Counted from the stretch's first letter, positions 9,457 to 22,049 are shown. The stretch: DNA of 64,000 nt from Prostheceraeus crozeri (GCA_907163375.1 CAJQUW010007793.1:1-64000), one strand, 5' to 3'. The notes: generated from the sequence alone by a model not told the origin. Program-made: numbers and translations.

Positions 9457-12400
9457 TGTTTAAGTTTTCTGTCGGTGATACGTGGTAGCCATGTGTAGAA
9501 ACTCATATCAAAAAAACATTATTTTATTAATTATTGAACATATATTAATTGAGTTTATAAATTCTCTTTCCTTTCAAATTGTTGCTCCATATCAATTTTC
9601 GCGAGTAACACAACACGAGCCTGGATGCTTTAAATAATTACAATTTTCTGAGACATTATCTTATGAGCACTATGCTGTGCGATTGGTTGAGCTGGACCAC
9701 ACTTATTACATGCAGCATAAATTATGCAAGTTGAGTACCAGGTATATGAAGTATATATCAAGGAATATAAAGGTACATCTCCATGTAACATACCGATTTT
9801 CTCTTCAGACAATCTTTTGCATTACAAGTTGATCAAGCGTTTATTCATTATTTTCGTAGAATGATGCTAATGATTTTTGAACCAGGTTTGGGTGAGATTT
9901 ATAGACATTTATATACATTTGATTATGTGATCAATATAAGAAAATCCTGATAGCATTACAGAGATATAGGCCTGCTGTGATCGTAGATATGTGAATGCAA
10001 TTGGTGTTGAATTTCATTGTTTGTAAACATGTCGCAAAACCAAGACGTTGGTCATCCAGATCGCATCGTTTAGTAGCAATAGTAGCATCAAAAAAGAAAA
10101 GACAGATGTTGCTTTACGAGGATATAGTCCAGAGGTCTCTCGGCGGTTCACGTCATTGAAATGCATCGAATTATGGAGTAGCATCTACTTGTGCAGCGGC
10201 GGCTGGTCTTCTTGGTTCAGGTGGGCAACAGAAAACCCTTTTCTATTCATTATAATGTTGTGTATTACACTTCCACAAAACCAACACAGCATATTTTTGC
10301 TTGAGCCAAATTAAAATGAAATCTCGATTGACTATGACCTTTCACGTAAAATGTTTAAGCCTAACTCTGATCAACCCATTGACTTACTCGAGGTGTCTTC
10401 AGTGACCTGCTTGTCTTGGTGCAATGAGCTTCTAAAGCATGCATAGAAGGCAAACTGGCTCTAGAATTTCTCACTCAAATTTCTGCTCAAATTGTCAAGA
10501 TGAGCCGAATTCCGAGATGACCAAGAACTGCGCAATGATCAGTTTCCTTCAGTGATCCTTGATTGTCGCGCGTCATAATTCAGGTTCGGGTTCGTATTCA
10601 GGTTGATTATAAAATATTTGGGTTTTGTTTTCGTGTTCCGAATTAATGATAGTTAGAAATGTGTTTATGTTTCGTTGACTTCCTTTATTGATAAACGTGT
10701 ATCATATATTTCATGAATGTATATACAAATGCTATGCATACAGTTGCTCATTGCATAATAATAAATATATTCAATCGCATTACTGTTGTCAACGACATGT
10801 ATTGCAATACTAACGTAAGCGTAACAATACTAATACTATTAATACATTCTGTATTCTGATGCGAAATGCGCATTACCGATGCAGTTAAGAAATTTCTTTA
10901 TTATCATTGTCGTTGTTATTGAATACATCCGTATTCGTGATCAATCTGGAATTTACGTCGACGCGTTTGTGAATGATTTGAATTATTGGTGCCATTCTAT
11001 TTATGCACTTCACAAAGGCTGAAGCCCAATGGGAAATTCATGTTCCATGGTGCCGCAGTAATTTGATTTTCAACTAATTTTTTCGGGTTGTGTTTTTTAG
11101 TATCGGTAAAATTATCAGGTCGGATTCAGGTTTCAATTCATAGTTGTTGCGCGCAGTGTGAACTGGTTCTAAAATGATCAATTGTGAATGTTGTTGTGCT
11201 ATTAATTATTACAGCTATACATGCATTTCACACTTGCTTACACTGTATAATATATGCAACAAAAAATAGGTTGCAATTCTTTTCTTGGGATGCTGTTGGA
11301 AGTCTTTAGGGAAGTTATATTGGAAGTTGCTTTTATGCTGTTAAAATAAGGCTATGTCAATTATAAAAGCCTAAAAATGTCATCGAATATGACAAGAGTC
11401 GTCATTTGACAGATTTCGCTTTTACAGGCATATGCGAACAACGTCGAAAAAATCGGAAACCCCTGAATGTTTAATCTTACCGACCGTCATTTGAACGTAT
11501 GGTGCGATTCGTAATAGCGAAAAAGCATGTGTTTCGTAATATCGAGAATTTATTAAACGAAACAAATATTCTTATAAATTATGATTTGAATTTGTAGAGA
11601 AAATTAGTCACCTTGTTCTACATCGGACATGGCATCCATAGCAGCGATCAAACTCTGAAGCAACGATCAAATCAGTTTCTGAAGCAAAGTTTCGGGAATT
11701 CTGGCCCATTTTTCAATAAAGTGCACAGGTAGACGAAGTTGCTCCATCTGACTGGGACTCCTGCTACCTACGCTCGTCTTTCGTATATTCCTTAGACCAA
11801 CACAATGTCCGAATGCCAGCATGATCCTTGAAATCATTAACGACTCAACTGCGGTATTGTGTTCTTTTGTCATCCATCAACTGCCAATTGTGGCTTCTCC
11901 ATAAGTTTGATGGGCAAAATGTTTTTTCAAATGTTCAGGATTTTCAAAAGATCTTTTTGTAGGCCTTTCCAGTCACGTTGCTACAAATGACCAAACTGGT
12001 CTTACCAATGTAATGGAGACCTGGCCAATACATCTCATGTCACCATTCATGATGAGTTCTTGCCACACATATATTCTTTATCCATCAGTAGTTTGGACTA
12101 CCAATTGTCGACTTTCATCTGTTCTATTGCCTCATACTTTATTGATCAGACCTAATGGCCTTGTGCAAGCGCTTCAGAGCACGAACTGTTCGAAGAGCCT
12201 GTGTAGTCACAACTCCGTGTTTTAGCTCAAAGGGCAGTCGAGCTCAGTCATTAAATAATAAACATACATCGCTATACAGCGTGGCGTCATCGAATATCGA
12301 TCGTGAAGCTATGAAGCTGCTGCTTAGCACTCTTAGTCCCCCTGTGCATATTAGATATAATAAATAGTATAGTCAGGCAATTTGTAATTGAACACTGCAC

Positions 12401-13819
12401 ATGCTGCATTGATAAAGTTATTAAAATGAAATCATATCAAAAAGCTGACAACACGTATAGCGAATAAGCGTATATAAAACTCATTACTTTTAGATTTTTT
12501 GACGTTGTGTATATATAACCATTTACAAAAAATTATAAAATCAGGGCCTATATTTTATTTTGGTCTGTCAGTTTTTTACCTCATATAATCACTTAACGTC
12601 ACGAGAGCCGTGTCCGTATGCAATATGTTCATAGAAGTAGCTCATGCGACTTTAAGCTTGAAAATTGGCAATTGACGAATTCGACCTTTTATTGAAATTG
12701 TCGACAAGACGCTTGGTTCACCCAAAATGTACTATCCTCTCCAGTTTCAGATAAAAGACCGAATATTCCTATTTCCGATTTAATTCCTCATAATCTCCGT
12801 GGTTCTGAAAATCAATGCAGAAATAGTCGCCAGTGGCCATTGTTAGCCACAGATCCAATATGCTTTGTATTTAGCAGACAGCTGAATGAAGTGACAGTGG
12901 ATTTGTGTGTGACCCCAATGTGTACACGAAATAGTAAGTTCATTTCCTCGAAAATTTGTTGCATGTGTGAATATTTTGTATCAAAGATGTAGAAATAACA
13001 CCACAGTGAGGGTGCAATTTGTCGCTGCTGTTTCGTTCTTGTGTTAAAAAGCTCGTCTTCCAATTCCAAGCTTTGTACAATCTGTAATACACTCTGTAGG
13101 CCCAAAACTATGTAGACCAAACTGTGGATGACTAGAGCATATGGATATGACACTCAGATTCAGTCTGCTTGACAGTAGGCCGAAGAAATACCGAACATTG
13201 AAAATTTGAATTGTTATCTTGTTATTCCTTTGTATCAACGAATTGCAAAATTTCCTATGAGAATGAAAAACACCCAGCAGCTCAGTCCTACAATTAGATT
13301 AAAGGATCTCAAGATTTCGATCAGAAAAATGCGCATAACCTGTGTGCGTGTATTCTTTCTGTAAAGTTAACAAAATGTGACTTAAATAGAAATATTTTTT
13401 GTTGTGAGTATATTGACATTAAAATGGCATATATTCATGCATTGGTGACTGAGTAGGCTAATTGCGATTGTAATTTTGTAATTGAGGAATATTTCAACTA
13501 AATATCATGCTTTTTTGTCAGAAATGCTATTTGTTATAATCATGTCAGTTTAAAAAACCTCTGACTATGCAAAAGGTTTATTTTGAACAACGAATAGTAA
13601 ATACTATTCGAGCTAGAGAAAACAAGCTTACTTTCGTTGCTTTCTTGTTTCATACAACAATTATAATATAATTTCTGGGACCTAAATTCATGACATCAAA
13701 CATGTGTAACGAAAAGTGTCATTTCAAATGTGCATTGATAAAGTTCTACATTACCTCTGTTACGAATATATTGTGTTCTACATGATGCGATCATCGTAGA
13801 TCACTCAATGTACGTCATA
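9457..13819. other. Long gene-poor stretch
   Basis: About 4.4 kb of AT-rich sequence with only short, unrecognised frames and no convincing splice pairs. Nothing supportable was found on either strand. Confidence 0.5.
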
Positions 13820-14800
13820 TACCGGGTGTTTCAAAAGTTTTAGTACGAGATGTACGCATATTCAAAGATCTAAGAAGTCATAATTCCAGGTAAGTATACG
13901 AGTATATTGAAATGTCATTCAAATACATTTTCCTCAAAACCATGGCACAAATTAGTGCGCTTTTCAAAATCTTTCATTGAATCGCGATGCTTTTTTAGTG
14001 GGATTTCATTGAAATTTTCTTGAATCAGAGACCTTAAGGACTGCAATAAATCAAGGCGCCTGTTGTTGGTAAAAAAACAGATTTAAGGTACGGCCAATAA
14101 CAATTACCACAGAGGGTTATGTCTGGACTCCTTGCCGGCCATTCTATCGGGCCCCGACGCCCAAGCCACCGGCCACTCAATTAACTGTCAAAAATTTGTC
14201 TCGCCTTTATGAGAAGAAGCTCCATCCTGTTGATAATGCATTCTCGTATTCCGAGAGGATTAAACAACAATGTGGTTGTTCTGAGATATCCAACAATGAG
14301 ACCATTCCATCTGATCGCTGCCAAACAGTGAGATATCTGGTTGCATGGGATTTGCACTGTAATGTCCAATGAGATTTCTCAACTGACTAATAATGGGTAT
14401 TGTGCTTATTAATGGTTCCTGTTAGATAGAAATTACACATCAGAAAAAACAAGTTTTGGACCACGCAGTATCGACGCGAAGTATATCAATCATGATCTCA
14501 CAGAATTGCAGTCTTTCGTCTTCATCACCATCGGATAGAATTTGATTGCAACTGGCCTTGTATGGCCTCATCACATCCTTCTTCAAGCAACGAAAGACAC
14601 TAGAAAGATATCTCGGGTAATTTGTCGAATTGCCCTTTGACGATTGTGCTGTACTTGAAATTGTCTCCGACTTTCTCGTCCATTCCCATATGCAGGAACC
14701 CAAGAGCAACACATCACTTGTTACGCGATATTTTAAATAACTTATTGATGAAAACTTGACCGTAAATTCACGTAAACTCAAATTTTGAATTCAATATTCA
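13820..14800 (-). pseudogene. Degraded mariner-family element and transposase
   Basis: The left end at 13822 carries GGTGTTTCAAAAGT, shared with the terminal repeat of the mariner at 5780. On the minus strand, broken frames from about 14781 to 14090 show transposase landmarks: DEDERLQFCEIM, then AWSKTCFFSDVCNFYLTGT (first D region), then GRRGPIEWPARSPDITLC (third motif region, with the following Asp lost). These correspond in order to the same segments of the intact-looking relative. The right terminal repeat is not recognisable. Clearly an old, dead copy. Confidence 0.7.
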
Positions 14801-15366
14801 AATAGTCAACGCACCATACGTCATAACTCAGTCATACATGTACATCTAGAATCAGCATTCAATGCTAATCAAACTAAACGAATTGATATCCAACAACTAA
14901 TTCGTGCTAACAGATGTCTGGAATAACTAGGAATACCTTCTACCTCATAGATAAGTTCAGAAAAATATCTGAAGCGAGCTTGTACTAAGACTAATATTTT
15001 TGTGAGTACTGTGTACATAAATTGTATGCAATTTTCTGCTGATAAATTATGCCAAGCATAGCTACTATTGACACGTGCCCTGAAAATTAATAATCTGCGT
15101 TCAATTTTTCTCTATGGTTTTGGCAAATTAATTACCTATATAATATGCTTACCCAACTTAACAGCTCTTGATAAGGTTTGCGACTACTGATATCTACTAC
15201 TGACTGAAATGTTAACTGATCCACTAATTGCTAAAACAGCATTCTTATATTGGTTTGAAGTGAATATTATCGACAGAGCAGTTAAATAACTGAGCGAAAT
15301 TGTGATATGTGTTTTGTGGTAATTTTTTTCATTCCTTTGATTGGTGCAATACTGAAAATAAATCGA
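14801..15366. other. Gene-poor stretch
   Basis: AT-rich; I see no gene or structured repeat here. Confidence 0.5.
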
Positions 15367-16230
15367 AATAAGAGAATACTTCGGTTATCTGTGGCCACGT
15401 TTGTTCTCTAAGCAGAAAATACCAAGAATGTGAAGTACATCAACGGGACATGCGTTGTAAAGGAAGTTATCATTGACCATTAAGAGACAATAAAGTCATA
15501 GATAATGAAAAATATGCGTCTTGTCGGGAGTCTAAAATGAAAACATTCATGCACAATCAAGTTACTTATCAATGAAAGTAAATAGTAATACTGAATAACT
15601 TAAAATTGACAGTAAAAGAATAAATAATAGACAATCATCTGCATGGGAAAAGCGCGCGCTGTCTCTCAGTCAGAAGAAAGGAGCACATTCTCAAATGGTT
15701 GCTTACCTTAAATTCTCGGCCCAAGTCAAGAAAGACGATACAATCAGCCATAACTCGCCATTTAACTGATTATCAACACAAACCGAATTCCCTGAACTTG
15801 AATGACAAAGGCTTTCAAGTCCACAAGCATGCTAAAGATTCCCTCCATCTTTCCATCATCGAAAGTGTGACAATACATCAGATGAAACCTGATCTTTGCT
15901 GCCGAAAGGACCGCTTATTCCTTCTCCGACTTAGTTGAGTTTCTAGGATAATATGCAGATGATTGTATATTATTTATACTTTTACTGTCAGTTTTAAGTT
16001 ATTCAGTATTACTATTTACTTTCATTGGTGAGTAACCTGATTGTACATGAATGTTTTCATTTTAGAGTCCAAACAAGACAGGGATTTTTCATTATCTATG
16101 ACTTTATTGTCTCTTAATGGTCAATGCAAACTTCCTTTACAACGCATGTCCCGTTGATGTACTTCACATTCTTGGTATTATCTGCTTAGAGAACAAGCGT
16201 GGCCACAGATAACCGAAGTATTCTCTTATT
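15367..16230. mobile_element. Foldback element around a Penelope-like tail
   Basis: Arms of about 280 bases (15367-15648 and 15950-16230) are inverted copies. The outer ends share AATAAGAGAATACTTCGGTT and the inner ends share ACAATCATCTGCAT. The arms enclose about 300 bases with a fragment of a GIY-YIG-type Penelope-like protein. Penelope-like elements often occur with terminal repeats in inverted or direct orientation, so this may be a 5'-truncated Penelope-like insertion with inverted long ends. The right arm has drifted at scattered sites. Confidence 0.75.
15699..15938 (+). pseudogene. Penelope-like element, C-terminal endonuclease tail fragment
   Basis: The frame reads SAITRHLTDYQHKP, then FQVHKHAKDSLHLSIIESVT and IHQMKP. 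The pattern of H, then a basic run, then an ESxxI helix matches the region after the GIY-YIG core in Penelope-like elements, where the endonuclease domain ends. The GIY-YIG core itself and the reverse transcriptase are missing. It sits between the arms of the surrounding foldback. The assignment is by pattern only. Confidence 0.45.
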
Positions 16231-16359
16231 ACAAATAATTTTTTTGATAGATTGTGCGCTTTTGATATTGCCTTTATCGTATTCTCCATGCTGAAAGCTT
16301 TCAAATGATGTATTGAACGTGCATGTCGCACTAACATTTCTTCGGTCTACTGCCTATAG

Positions 16360-16961
16360 AACAGAATTGGATTCATCTGCGCGCGCTTCGGCTTCCTAGA
16401 AAGGAAGAATCATATCTAACCTTAATACCGAAATGGCTCATCACAGAATTAGACAACTTGCTCCTTCTTGAATGAATAATTCGTGTATCGCTTGCCATTG
16501 GAAATGGCAAACAATAAGCTGTCAGCAGAGGACACCAGAGCCAGTGAGAGATGCGTGCGTGTTGTGATGCAACTTCGCACACACCAAAACACACATCGCC
16601 TGGCTAACATTCAATGTATGTACTACACAGTGAGCAATGACGAGGAGAGAATGTGAAATCATCAAGTGAACTAATTTTCGTACGCCTGCTACTTTTTTTG
16701 ATAATGATAGGAAGGGCCAACATTATGGAGAAAACTTGTGCGCAATGATCTGAATTCTTCGAATCTGAAGGAATTTTGGCAATCGATGCACTTTGCTGGA
16801 ACTCACATTAATCCGCAAGTGACGCACGACTTTTTCCTATCTCAGCAAGGTATAAGGAATTCCTTTTTGCCCACTTAATAGGTTCCTCTATGTGCCGTCA
16901 ATTTCGTATTAATCACACTTCTAGCAAACCGAAGCAGATAAACCAAATATTTAATTCTGTG
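16360..16961 (-). mobile_element. Non-autonomous hAT-type element, family 1, copy 2
   Basis: This is the inverted counterpart of 8845-9448, with long stretches of near identity. The left end is ACAGAATT (first base changed) and the right end TTAATTCTGTG at 16951-16961. Flanking 8-mers are GCCTATAG (16352) and GCCAATAG (16962), with one mismatch. It lies 130 bases right of the foldback at 15367-16230. Confidence 0.8.
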
Positions 16962-16969
16962 GCCAATAG

Positions 16970-18244
16970 GCCTCACGAATTAGCGGTTTTCGCTAGTGTC
17001 ATATCCATAGACTCTCATAGCTATCCATAGACTTTTGGAAAAGTCCGGAGAATCCATGGAGAAGTCTGCACTCTTCAGGCCATGATCTTTCATTTTTCAG
17101 AAGGCGTACCATCTCCTCTTTTGTATGTTAAATTCTCTCTGTCAACGTCGAAATATTTGTATGGAAATTCTTATTTTGGTGCGCACCTGCTGATGATGCA
17201 AATATAGTTTCTATCAGCATATTGTAATTACATGTAAACTCTAGAAAAACACCGTTTATAAGAATATATGCATGTCTGAAAATGATTATCATGGTTGTTC
17301 GAAAAATATGTAAAAGTAACAAATATTTCCACGAAAAGAAATAATTACTTTAATGCCGCGTTGATTTGACTTATTTATTGACTTGGAATAATTGTTTAAC
17401 AACTGCATGCTCACCAAAGTAATTTGAGCACTCATATACATGACAGCTCGAAAGTGCAGTCAAACATTGCGCATCTTCAAAATAGTATTTGATATGTGGG
17501 TTTTCGAATACTAGTGCCATCAGTTGCTGACCAAATGCCCCAAAAAGCAATTTAATGCAACATTGATTTTCATTTGCTAAGTGTATGCATAATTAAAAAA
17601 TCTAATCTCGATTACTCGAGATCTCGGCACTGTAATCTCGAGATCAAGGTCGCCAAAAAATGGTTGAGATCTCGAAATTGAATTCTCTGATCTGGTGTGA
17701 GTTTTGCCTGGTTAAAAGAACAGCTGACGACATGATAGCTGCTAAGAGAATCCACAATGATCTTTACAAGTTAAAAACAGCGGACTACGTTTGAAGCACC
17801 GTAGAAAATGACTTTGCAGGGAGACTTGATTCAACTATTTTTTTACCTTTTATGCCTCCAGCCAATTTTGCTGGAAATAGAGAGTCTACTTTACGTATAA
17901 TGCACGAGCCTAAGAAGAAAACTCATGATGATCTAAGCTATGACTTCGAATAGTGCAATAATTGTGTGGATAGGTGACATGTCACAAAATGGATAGGTGA
18001 TAATGTCAATCAATTTTCGACAACTTCAACAGTTTTTGGAAATTTAATGTTCCTCATATGTTGCCCTGCATGAGTCGATTGACTAAGACAACACCTAGGT
18101 TGCGGGAGTAAAGAGTGCCGCACTTCACGAGCACCTCTCACTCGTGCTACTATCCATAGACATCAGTTAGTCTCAATTTCAAGAAGATAGCAGAAGCTCA
18201 TATCAGCTACATGGATCACAAAATAAAAAGGAATTGTCAACTAT
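16970..18244. other. Gene-poor stretch with short palindromes
   Basis: No gene. The motif CTCGAGATC recurs in direct and inverted form at about 17600-17690, and CCATAGACTT-type short repeats occur near 17005-17075 and 18150. Confidence 0.5.
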
Positions 18245-18405
18245 TCAAACAAAATAAAGTGAGTATCTTCTTCGTGTGCGCAAATTTGAATGAAGTTTGG
18301 AAAGTCAGGCTCATTTGTCACGAATAATTCATTTGTCTTGAGACCGTATCACATCACCTACAACGTGTTGAGCATTGCGCTTCGAACGTCGTGTGAAACG
18401 CAAAC

Positions 18406-19121
18406 CAGGGATGCGGAGTCGAAGTCCCGGACTCCTATCATTTTTGCTGGAGTGGGACTGGAGTCCAGCCTATAACTAGACCCGAAATATAATACAAACA
18501 AATCATTTATCCTCGTATACATAGCTGTCACTGTCTTGATGTCAACTTTCTCCGTCAAACAAAAGTACAGAGACAGCAGCACATGCAAAGCTTGTAATAG
18601 TTGAGGGGATGAACCGTGATAGTGAAAAAAAGGATTGTCTTTTTACTTGGTGATTTAGTAGAGAAGATGAGCCTTCCTAGCCTCGATCACACCTACGCAC
18701 CAAAGGTCACATCAGAGCAAAAATGAAATGCCAGTTTTTTAAGAACATTACCTCTTACCCTCACGTTAATCGTGTGTGATGGCTCCTCTAAAGCGCATAT
18801 TAAAATCGAAAATGTACTCATTTTTTTTTTTGAAGAAAGATGTGGTATTTTCCTGCCTGTTAGAGACTGGAGAAAAGCCATGTGAAGCACACATCATAGA
18901 TATTGGAGAAGCCGAGTTGCATGCATTCAACATAAAGCGACATTTGATCAACTTTCATCGAGATGATTGATAATTGATACAGCAATGATCACTAAAATAG
19001 GTTCAGTTAGGCTTATAATGATCAACTATTGATTACCAGTCAATTTTTCAAAAAGCTAGGCTTTACATACTTACCACCCGGAGTCGGAGTCCTATCAAAA
19101 TGACAGGACTCCGCATCCCTG
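18406..19121 (+). mobile_element. Non-autonomous hAT-type element, family 2, copy A
   Basis: The ends are CAGGGATGCGGAGTC and GACTCCGCATCCCTG, followed inward by GGAGTC repeats. The flanks are identical 8-mers, ACGCAAAC at 18398-18405 and 19122-19129, a perfect hAT-type duplication. No transposase frame is inside. It interrupts the left arm of the foldback. Confidence 0.92.
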
Positions 19122-19694
19122 ACGCAAACACGTACATGTAACCACGCAAGAAGTTTGTCACCCGACAGTTAAACATTCATCAGCATAATGCTGAAGAGCG
19201 ACTTTACTTGCAGACAAATGGTGATTTCACACGGCACTTGTTTGACAGAAAATGATAATAACAAGACAGTGATGAAATTAAAATAAAATATACAAAATTA
19301 AAGAAGGGATAAGTTAAAAACAAACTTTTTCTGTAAACAAAGAGAGGGACGGTAGAACAGCACGACTCTTGCAACGCTGAATTGGAGAACATGTCCCAAA
19401 ATGACTATACGCGAAAATGGTAGGACAAGAAGAACAGCGTCATCTTTCATTACCCGTCATCTCATTGAGTGCATGTTGGCAATCACCGATTCTCGGTCAT
19501 GATGTTCTGGCAAGCTTGAGCTTTTGCAACGACTAATGCGACTGCCATTCATTTCTACCGTCCATCTCTTTGTCTACAGGAGGAGTCTGCTTTTAACTTA
19601 TCCCGTCTAGAATTTTGTCTATTATATTGTAATTACATCATCTATAATATTTTAATTTCATCAATGTCTTGTTATTATCCTTTTCTGTCAAACC

Positions 19695-20216
19695 CACAGA
19701 ATTAGACCGGTCATCTCTTCTTCTTTTAGACTGGAAAGGAACCATTTGAACATGTAACGTTAATAAAATGGCACAATCTGCTGACATATTACCATAGCAA
19801 TAGAACAATAAGCAGCCAGTTCAACATTAAATACGCCAAATTGTACGAAGTTTCAGTGACTGTTATCAGCCGGATGATGCAGCAAAGAGACACAGTCGAT
19901 GTCAAGTTCTACAAAGAAGTTTGTGAACGTTTTTTCGTGCGCCTGATAACTTTTTAAATAATGATAGGAGGGCCCAGCATTATCGAGAAAACGTTTGCGC
20001 AATGATCTGAATTCTTCGAATCTGAAGGAGTGGTGGCGATCGTAGCATTTTGAAGGAATTTACAGCAAGCCACATGCGGCGCACGACTATTTTACCTATC
20101 TCTGCTAAGCATTAAAAATTTCCTTTTGCCCACTTAGCAAGTTCCTACATGTGCCATTGTTTTGAATCAGTTTGCACTTCTAGCAAAGTGATATGGCTAA
20201 ACAATCAAATTATGTG
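19695..20216 (-). mobile_element. Non-autonomous hAT-type element, family 1, copy 3
   Basis: The ends are CACAGAATTAGAC on the left and AAATTATGTG on the right, with identical flanking 8-mers GTCAAACC at 19687-19694 and 20217-20224. The right half matches copy 2 (GATCTGAATTCTTCGAATCT and neighbours); the left half is shorter and diverged. It interrupts the right arm of the foldback. Confidence 0.9.
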
Positions 20217-20831
20217 GTCAAACCACTGGAGTGTGACATTATCATTTGTCTGCAAGTGAGGTCGCTCTTCAGCATTATATTGATGAATGTTTTACTGTCG
20301 GGTGACAAATAAAGATTTTACTGTTGTCAGTTGTGTGGTAGAATCTCTATGGGACGAAGCGTGGCTAAGACAAATAAATTATTCGTGACAAATGAGCCCA
20401 ATTTTCCAAGCTTTATCAAAATAAAGTGAATAATGATTTTCGCCATTGCCATTTGTGAATTCACTACACCAAAAACGTTGAAGAAAACATGTAGTAGTCT
20501 CTTTAGGTTTTCATCCTTATGTGTTTTAATATAAAGCTTAGCATTTGGTGGTGGCAAATTGTTGCCACATGTTGTCTACGGCAATATGTTGTCTTAAGAA
20601 AACTCGGATGGAGTTTAATCAAATTCGAAAGCGTGGGGGGGGATAACCCATAAATACCGAAAGCTCTTGCAATTCGGGAAGGTGTGCATGTATCACGTAG
20701 AAGCAGAATCACCGACGTTGCACGCACTACTGTTTAGGAACTGCTATTAAAATGCTCGCACATGCTATATTTCATTCCATATTTTGACGATTCGAAAAAT
20801 ATTTGATATAACTTTTTTCTTGTGCATTGCA

Positions 20832-21944
20832 ATGATTATCTTTCCAGGAGGAAGGGTTGTTGCTGAAAATCAGGCTCCAATGGAAGTTGAAATACCATTA
20901 GTCTACTGCGGTACTCCTATACCGCTGATATTAAATTTGGGTAACCTCAGAATGGCACTAAATGCTCATTTCGAAGATGAATATCTTCGCGAATATAACT
21001 GCATCGCTCTTCCGAGACTTAAATTTGCCCATGGTTTCATTTTCTCATCAAACCTCCTTCTGAATATCGGAAGTGTCATTGTTTTGGTTGCATCAAAATT
21101 GTACAATAACAAAAGATATCTGCAGATCCTTATATTAAACATAGAAGGCCTTATTGTTTGCTTTTCAGTCTTTTATAACTACATTGTCCGTGCACTTGCT
21201 CAACATATATTTACTCGTGCAGAATGTCTCTTTGGTATGTTGCTAATTGGATACTCTTTATCCATGTTTCTTCTTATGCTAATAGGCCTTCTAATCAATT
21301 GTTTCATTGCTGTATTTTTTCCATTGCGCTATAATACCATTTTAACAAAACATCGAATTGCTATCATAAATGCATCATTATCGGCGTTTGCCACTTTGGT
21401 ATTTGTAATCGTTCCATTCTTGTTGTACGGAGTTCTTGACACAAGCCCAATTCCATATTGTAAACTTGAAAATGTGTTACCAAAGACGTACGCCTTGGTC
21501 ACCACTGTCTTGAATTTCATCATTTTATTTGTAATTGCAGTGTTTTGCATCATAATAATATTTGGTGTCATCACAGCATTAATTTCTAGACACAGCCTGG
21601 CTGCAAGCTCACAAGATAAAAATCTCGTGAATGATATTTCAAAAGTTATTACGCGTCTTCTACTAGTGATATTTGCTAATATACTGTGTTGCATGCCTTT
21701 ACATCTGTACACCATGAACAGAATCTTTCCATTCATGAAATGGATTGGATTTCGTGATTCAAGTACATTGTTTGTCGAGGTATCAATGGCATGTTCATGG
21801 ACTATTCCAACACTAAACGTGATTTTGTTTTATATAGGTGATGATGTATTTTATGACAGCTTGAAAAATACATGCTCATGTTTATGTGAAAACCAAAGAA
21901 ATATAGGCAAAAATGCAAGAACAAATATTGTAGTGCGACGCTAG
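20832..21944 (+). CDS. Class-A-like seven-transmembrane receptor, single exon
   Basis: The frame encodes 370 residues from the first ATG (20832). The frame is open back to 20751 without another ATG, so the true start may lie in an upstream exon joined at the TTTCCAG just after 20840. Hydrophobic segments 1-7 fall at about residues 66-89, 96-119, 130-162, 175-199, 221-250, 271-294 and 311-336. Cys132 at the top of helix 3 and Cys210 in the second outer loop fit the conserved disulfide. Helix 3 ends INCFIAVFFPLRY, so DRY is replaced by INC while the following PLRY is kept. Helix 6 has CCMP in place of CWxP, and helix 7 has LNVILFY in place of NPxxY. The tail CSCLC could be palmitoylated. The ligand is unknown. 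It is probably a plasma-membrane signalling receptor of a lineage-expanded rhodopsin-like group. Confidence 0.8.
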   Translation: MIIFPGGRVVAENQAPMEVEIPLVYCGTPIPLILNLGNLRMALNAHFEDEYLREYNCIALPRLKFAHGFIFSSNLLLNIGSVIVLVASKLYNNKRYLQILILNIEGLIVCFSVFYNYIVRALAQHIFTRAECLFGMLLIGYSLSMFLLMLIGLLINCFIAVFFPLRYNTILTKHRIAIINASLSAFATLVFVIVPFLLYGVLDTSPIPYCKLENVLPKTYALVTTVLNFIILFVIAVFCIIIIFGVITALISRHSLAASSQDKNLVNDISKVITRLLLVIFANILCCMPLHLYTMNRIFPFMKWIGFRDSSTLFVEVSMACSWTIPTLNVILFYIGDDVFYDSLKNTCSCLCENQRNIGKNARTNIVVRR

Positions 21945-22043
21945 ACACAGTACAATTATAAGTGTTTTGCTGCTTGCCTTATGATATAATGCAATGTCTT
22001 GTCATCTTGCAAGCAACTCTAAACTGCATATAGAAATTGGCAG

Positions 22044-22049
22044 AATAAA
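22044..22049 (+). terminator. Polyadenylation signal of the receptor gene
   Basis: An AATAAA lies 100 bases after the receptor stop codon, a typical distance for a short 3' UTR. Confidence 0.5.

Larger units (their letters stand above)
18245..20430. mobile_element. Large foldback element, both arms interrupted by other elements
   Basis: The left arm (about 18245-19400) and right arm (about 19520-20430) are reverse complements once the two internal insertions are removed. Matching blocks in order are: CTCATTTGTCACGAATAATT (18309), with its complement near 20380; TTTGTCACCC and AATGCTGAAGAGCGAC (19155-19203), complement near 20257-20310; ACAGAAAATGATAATAACAA (19249), complement at 19670; and GGATAAGTTAAAA (19306), complement at 19592. 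The centre is about 120 bases. Arms of 0.5 kb or more with a small centre suggest a foldback transposon or an inverted duplication. Confidence 0.8.

Noticed and set aside
12013..12367. Two overlapping 70-codon frames
   Set aside because: No domain, no splice context, and they overlap in different frames.
21329..21736. 135-codon minus-strand frame
   Set aside because: It is the antisense shadow of the receptor gene.
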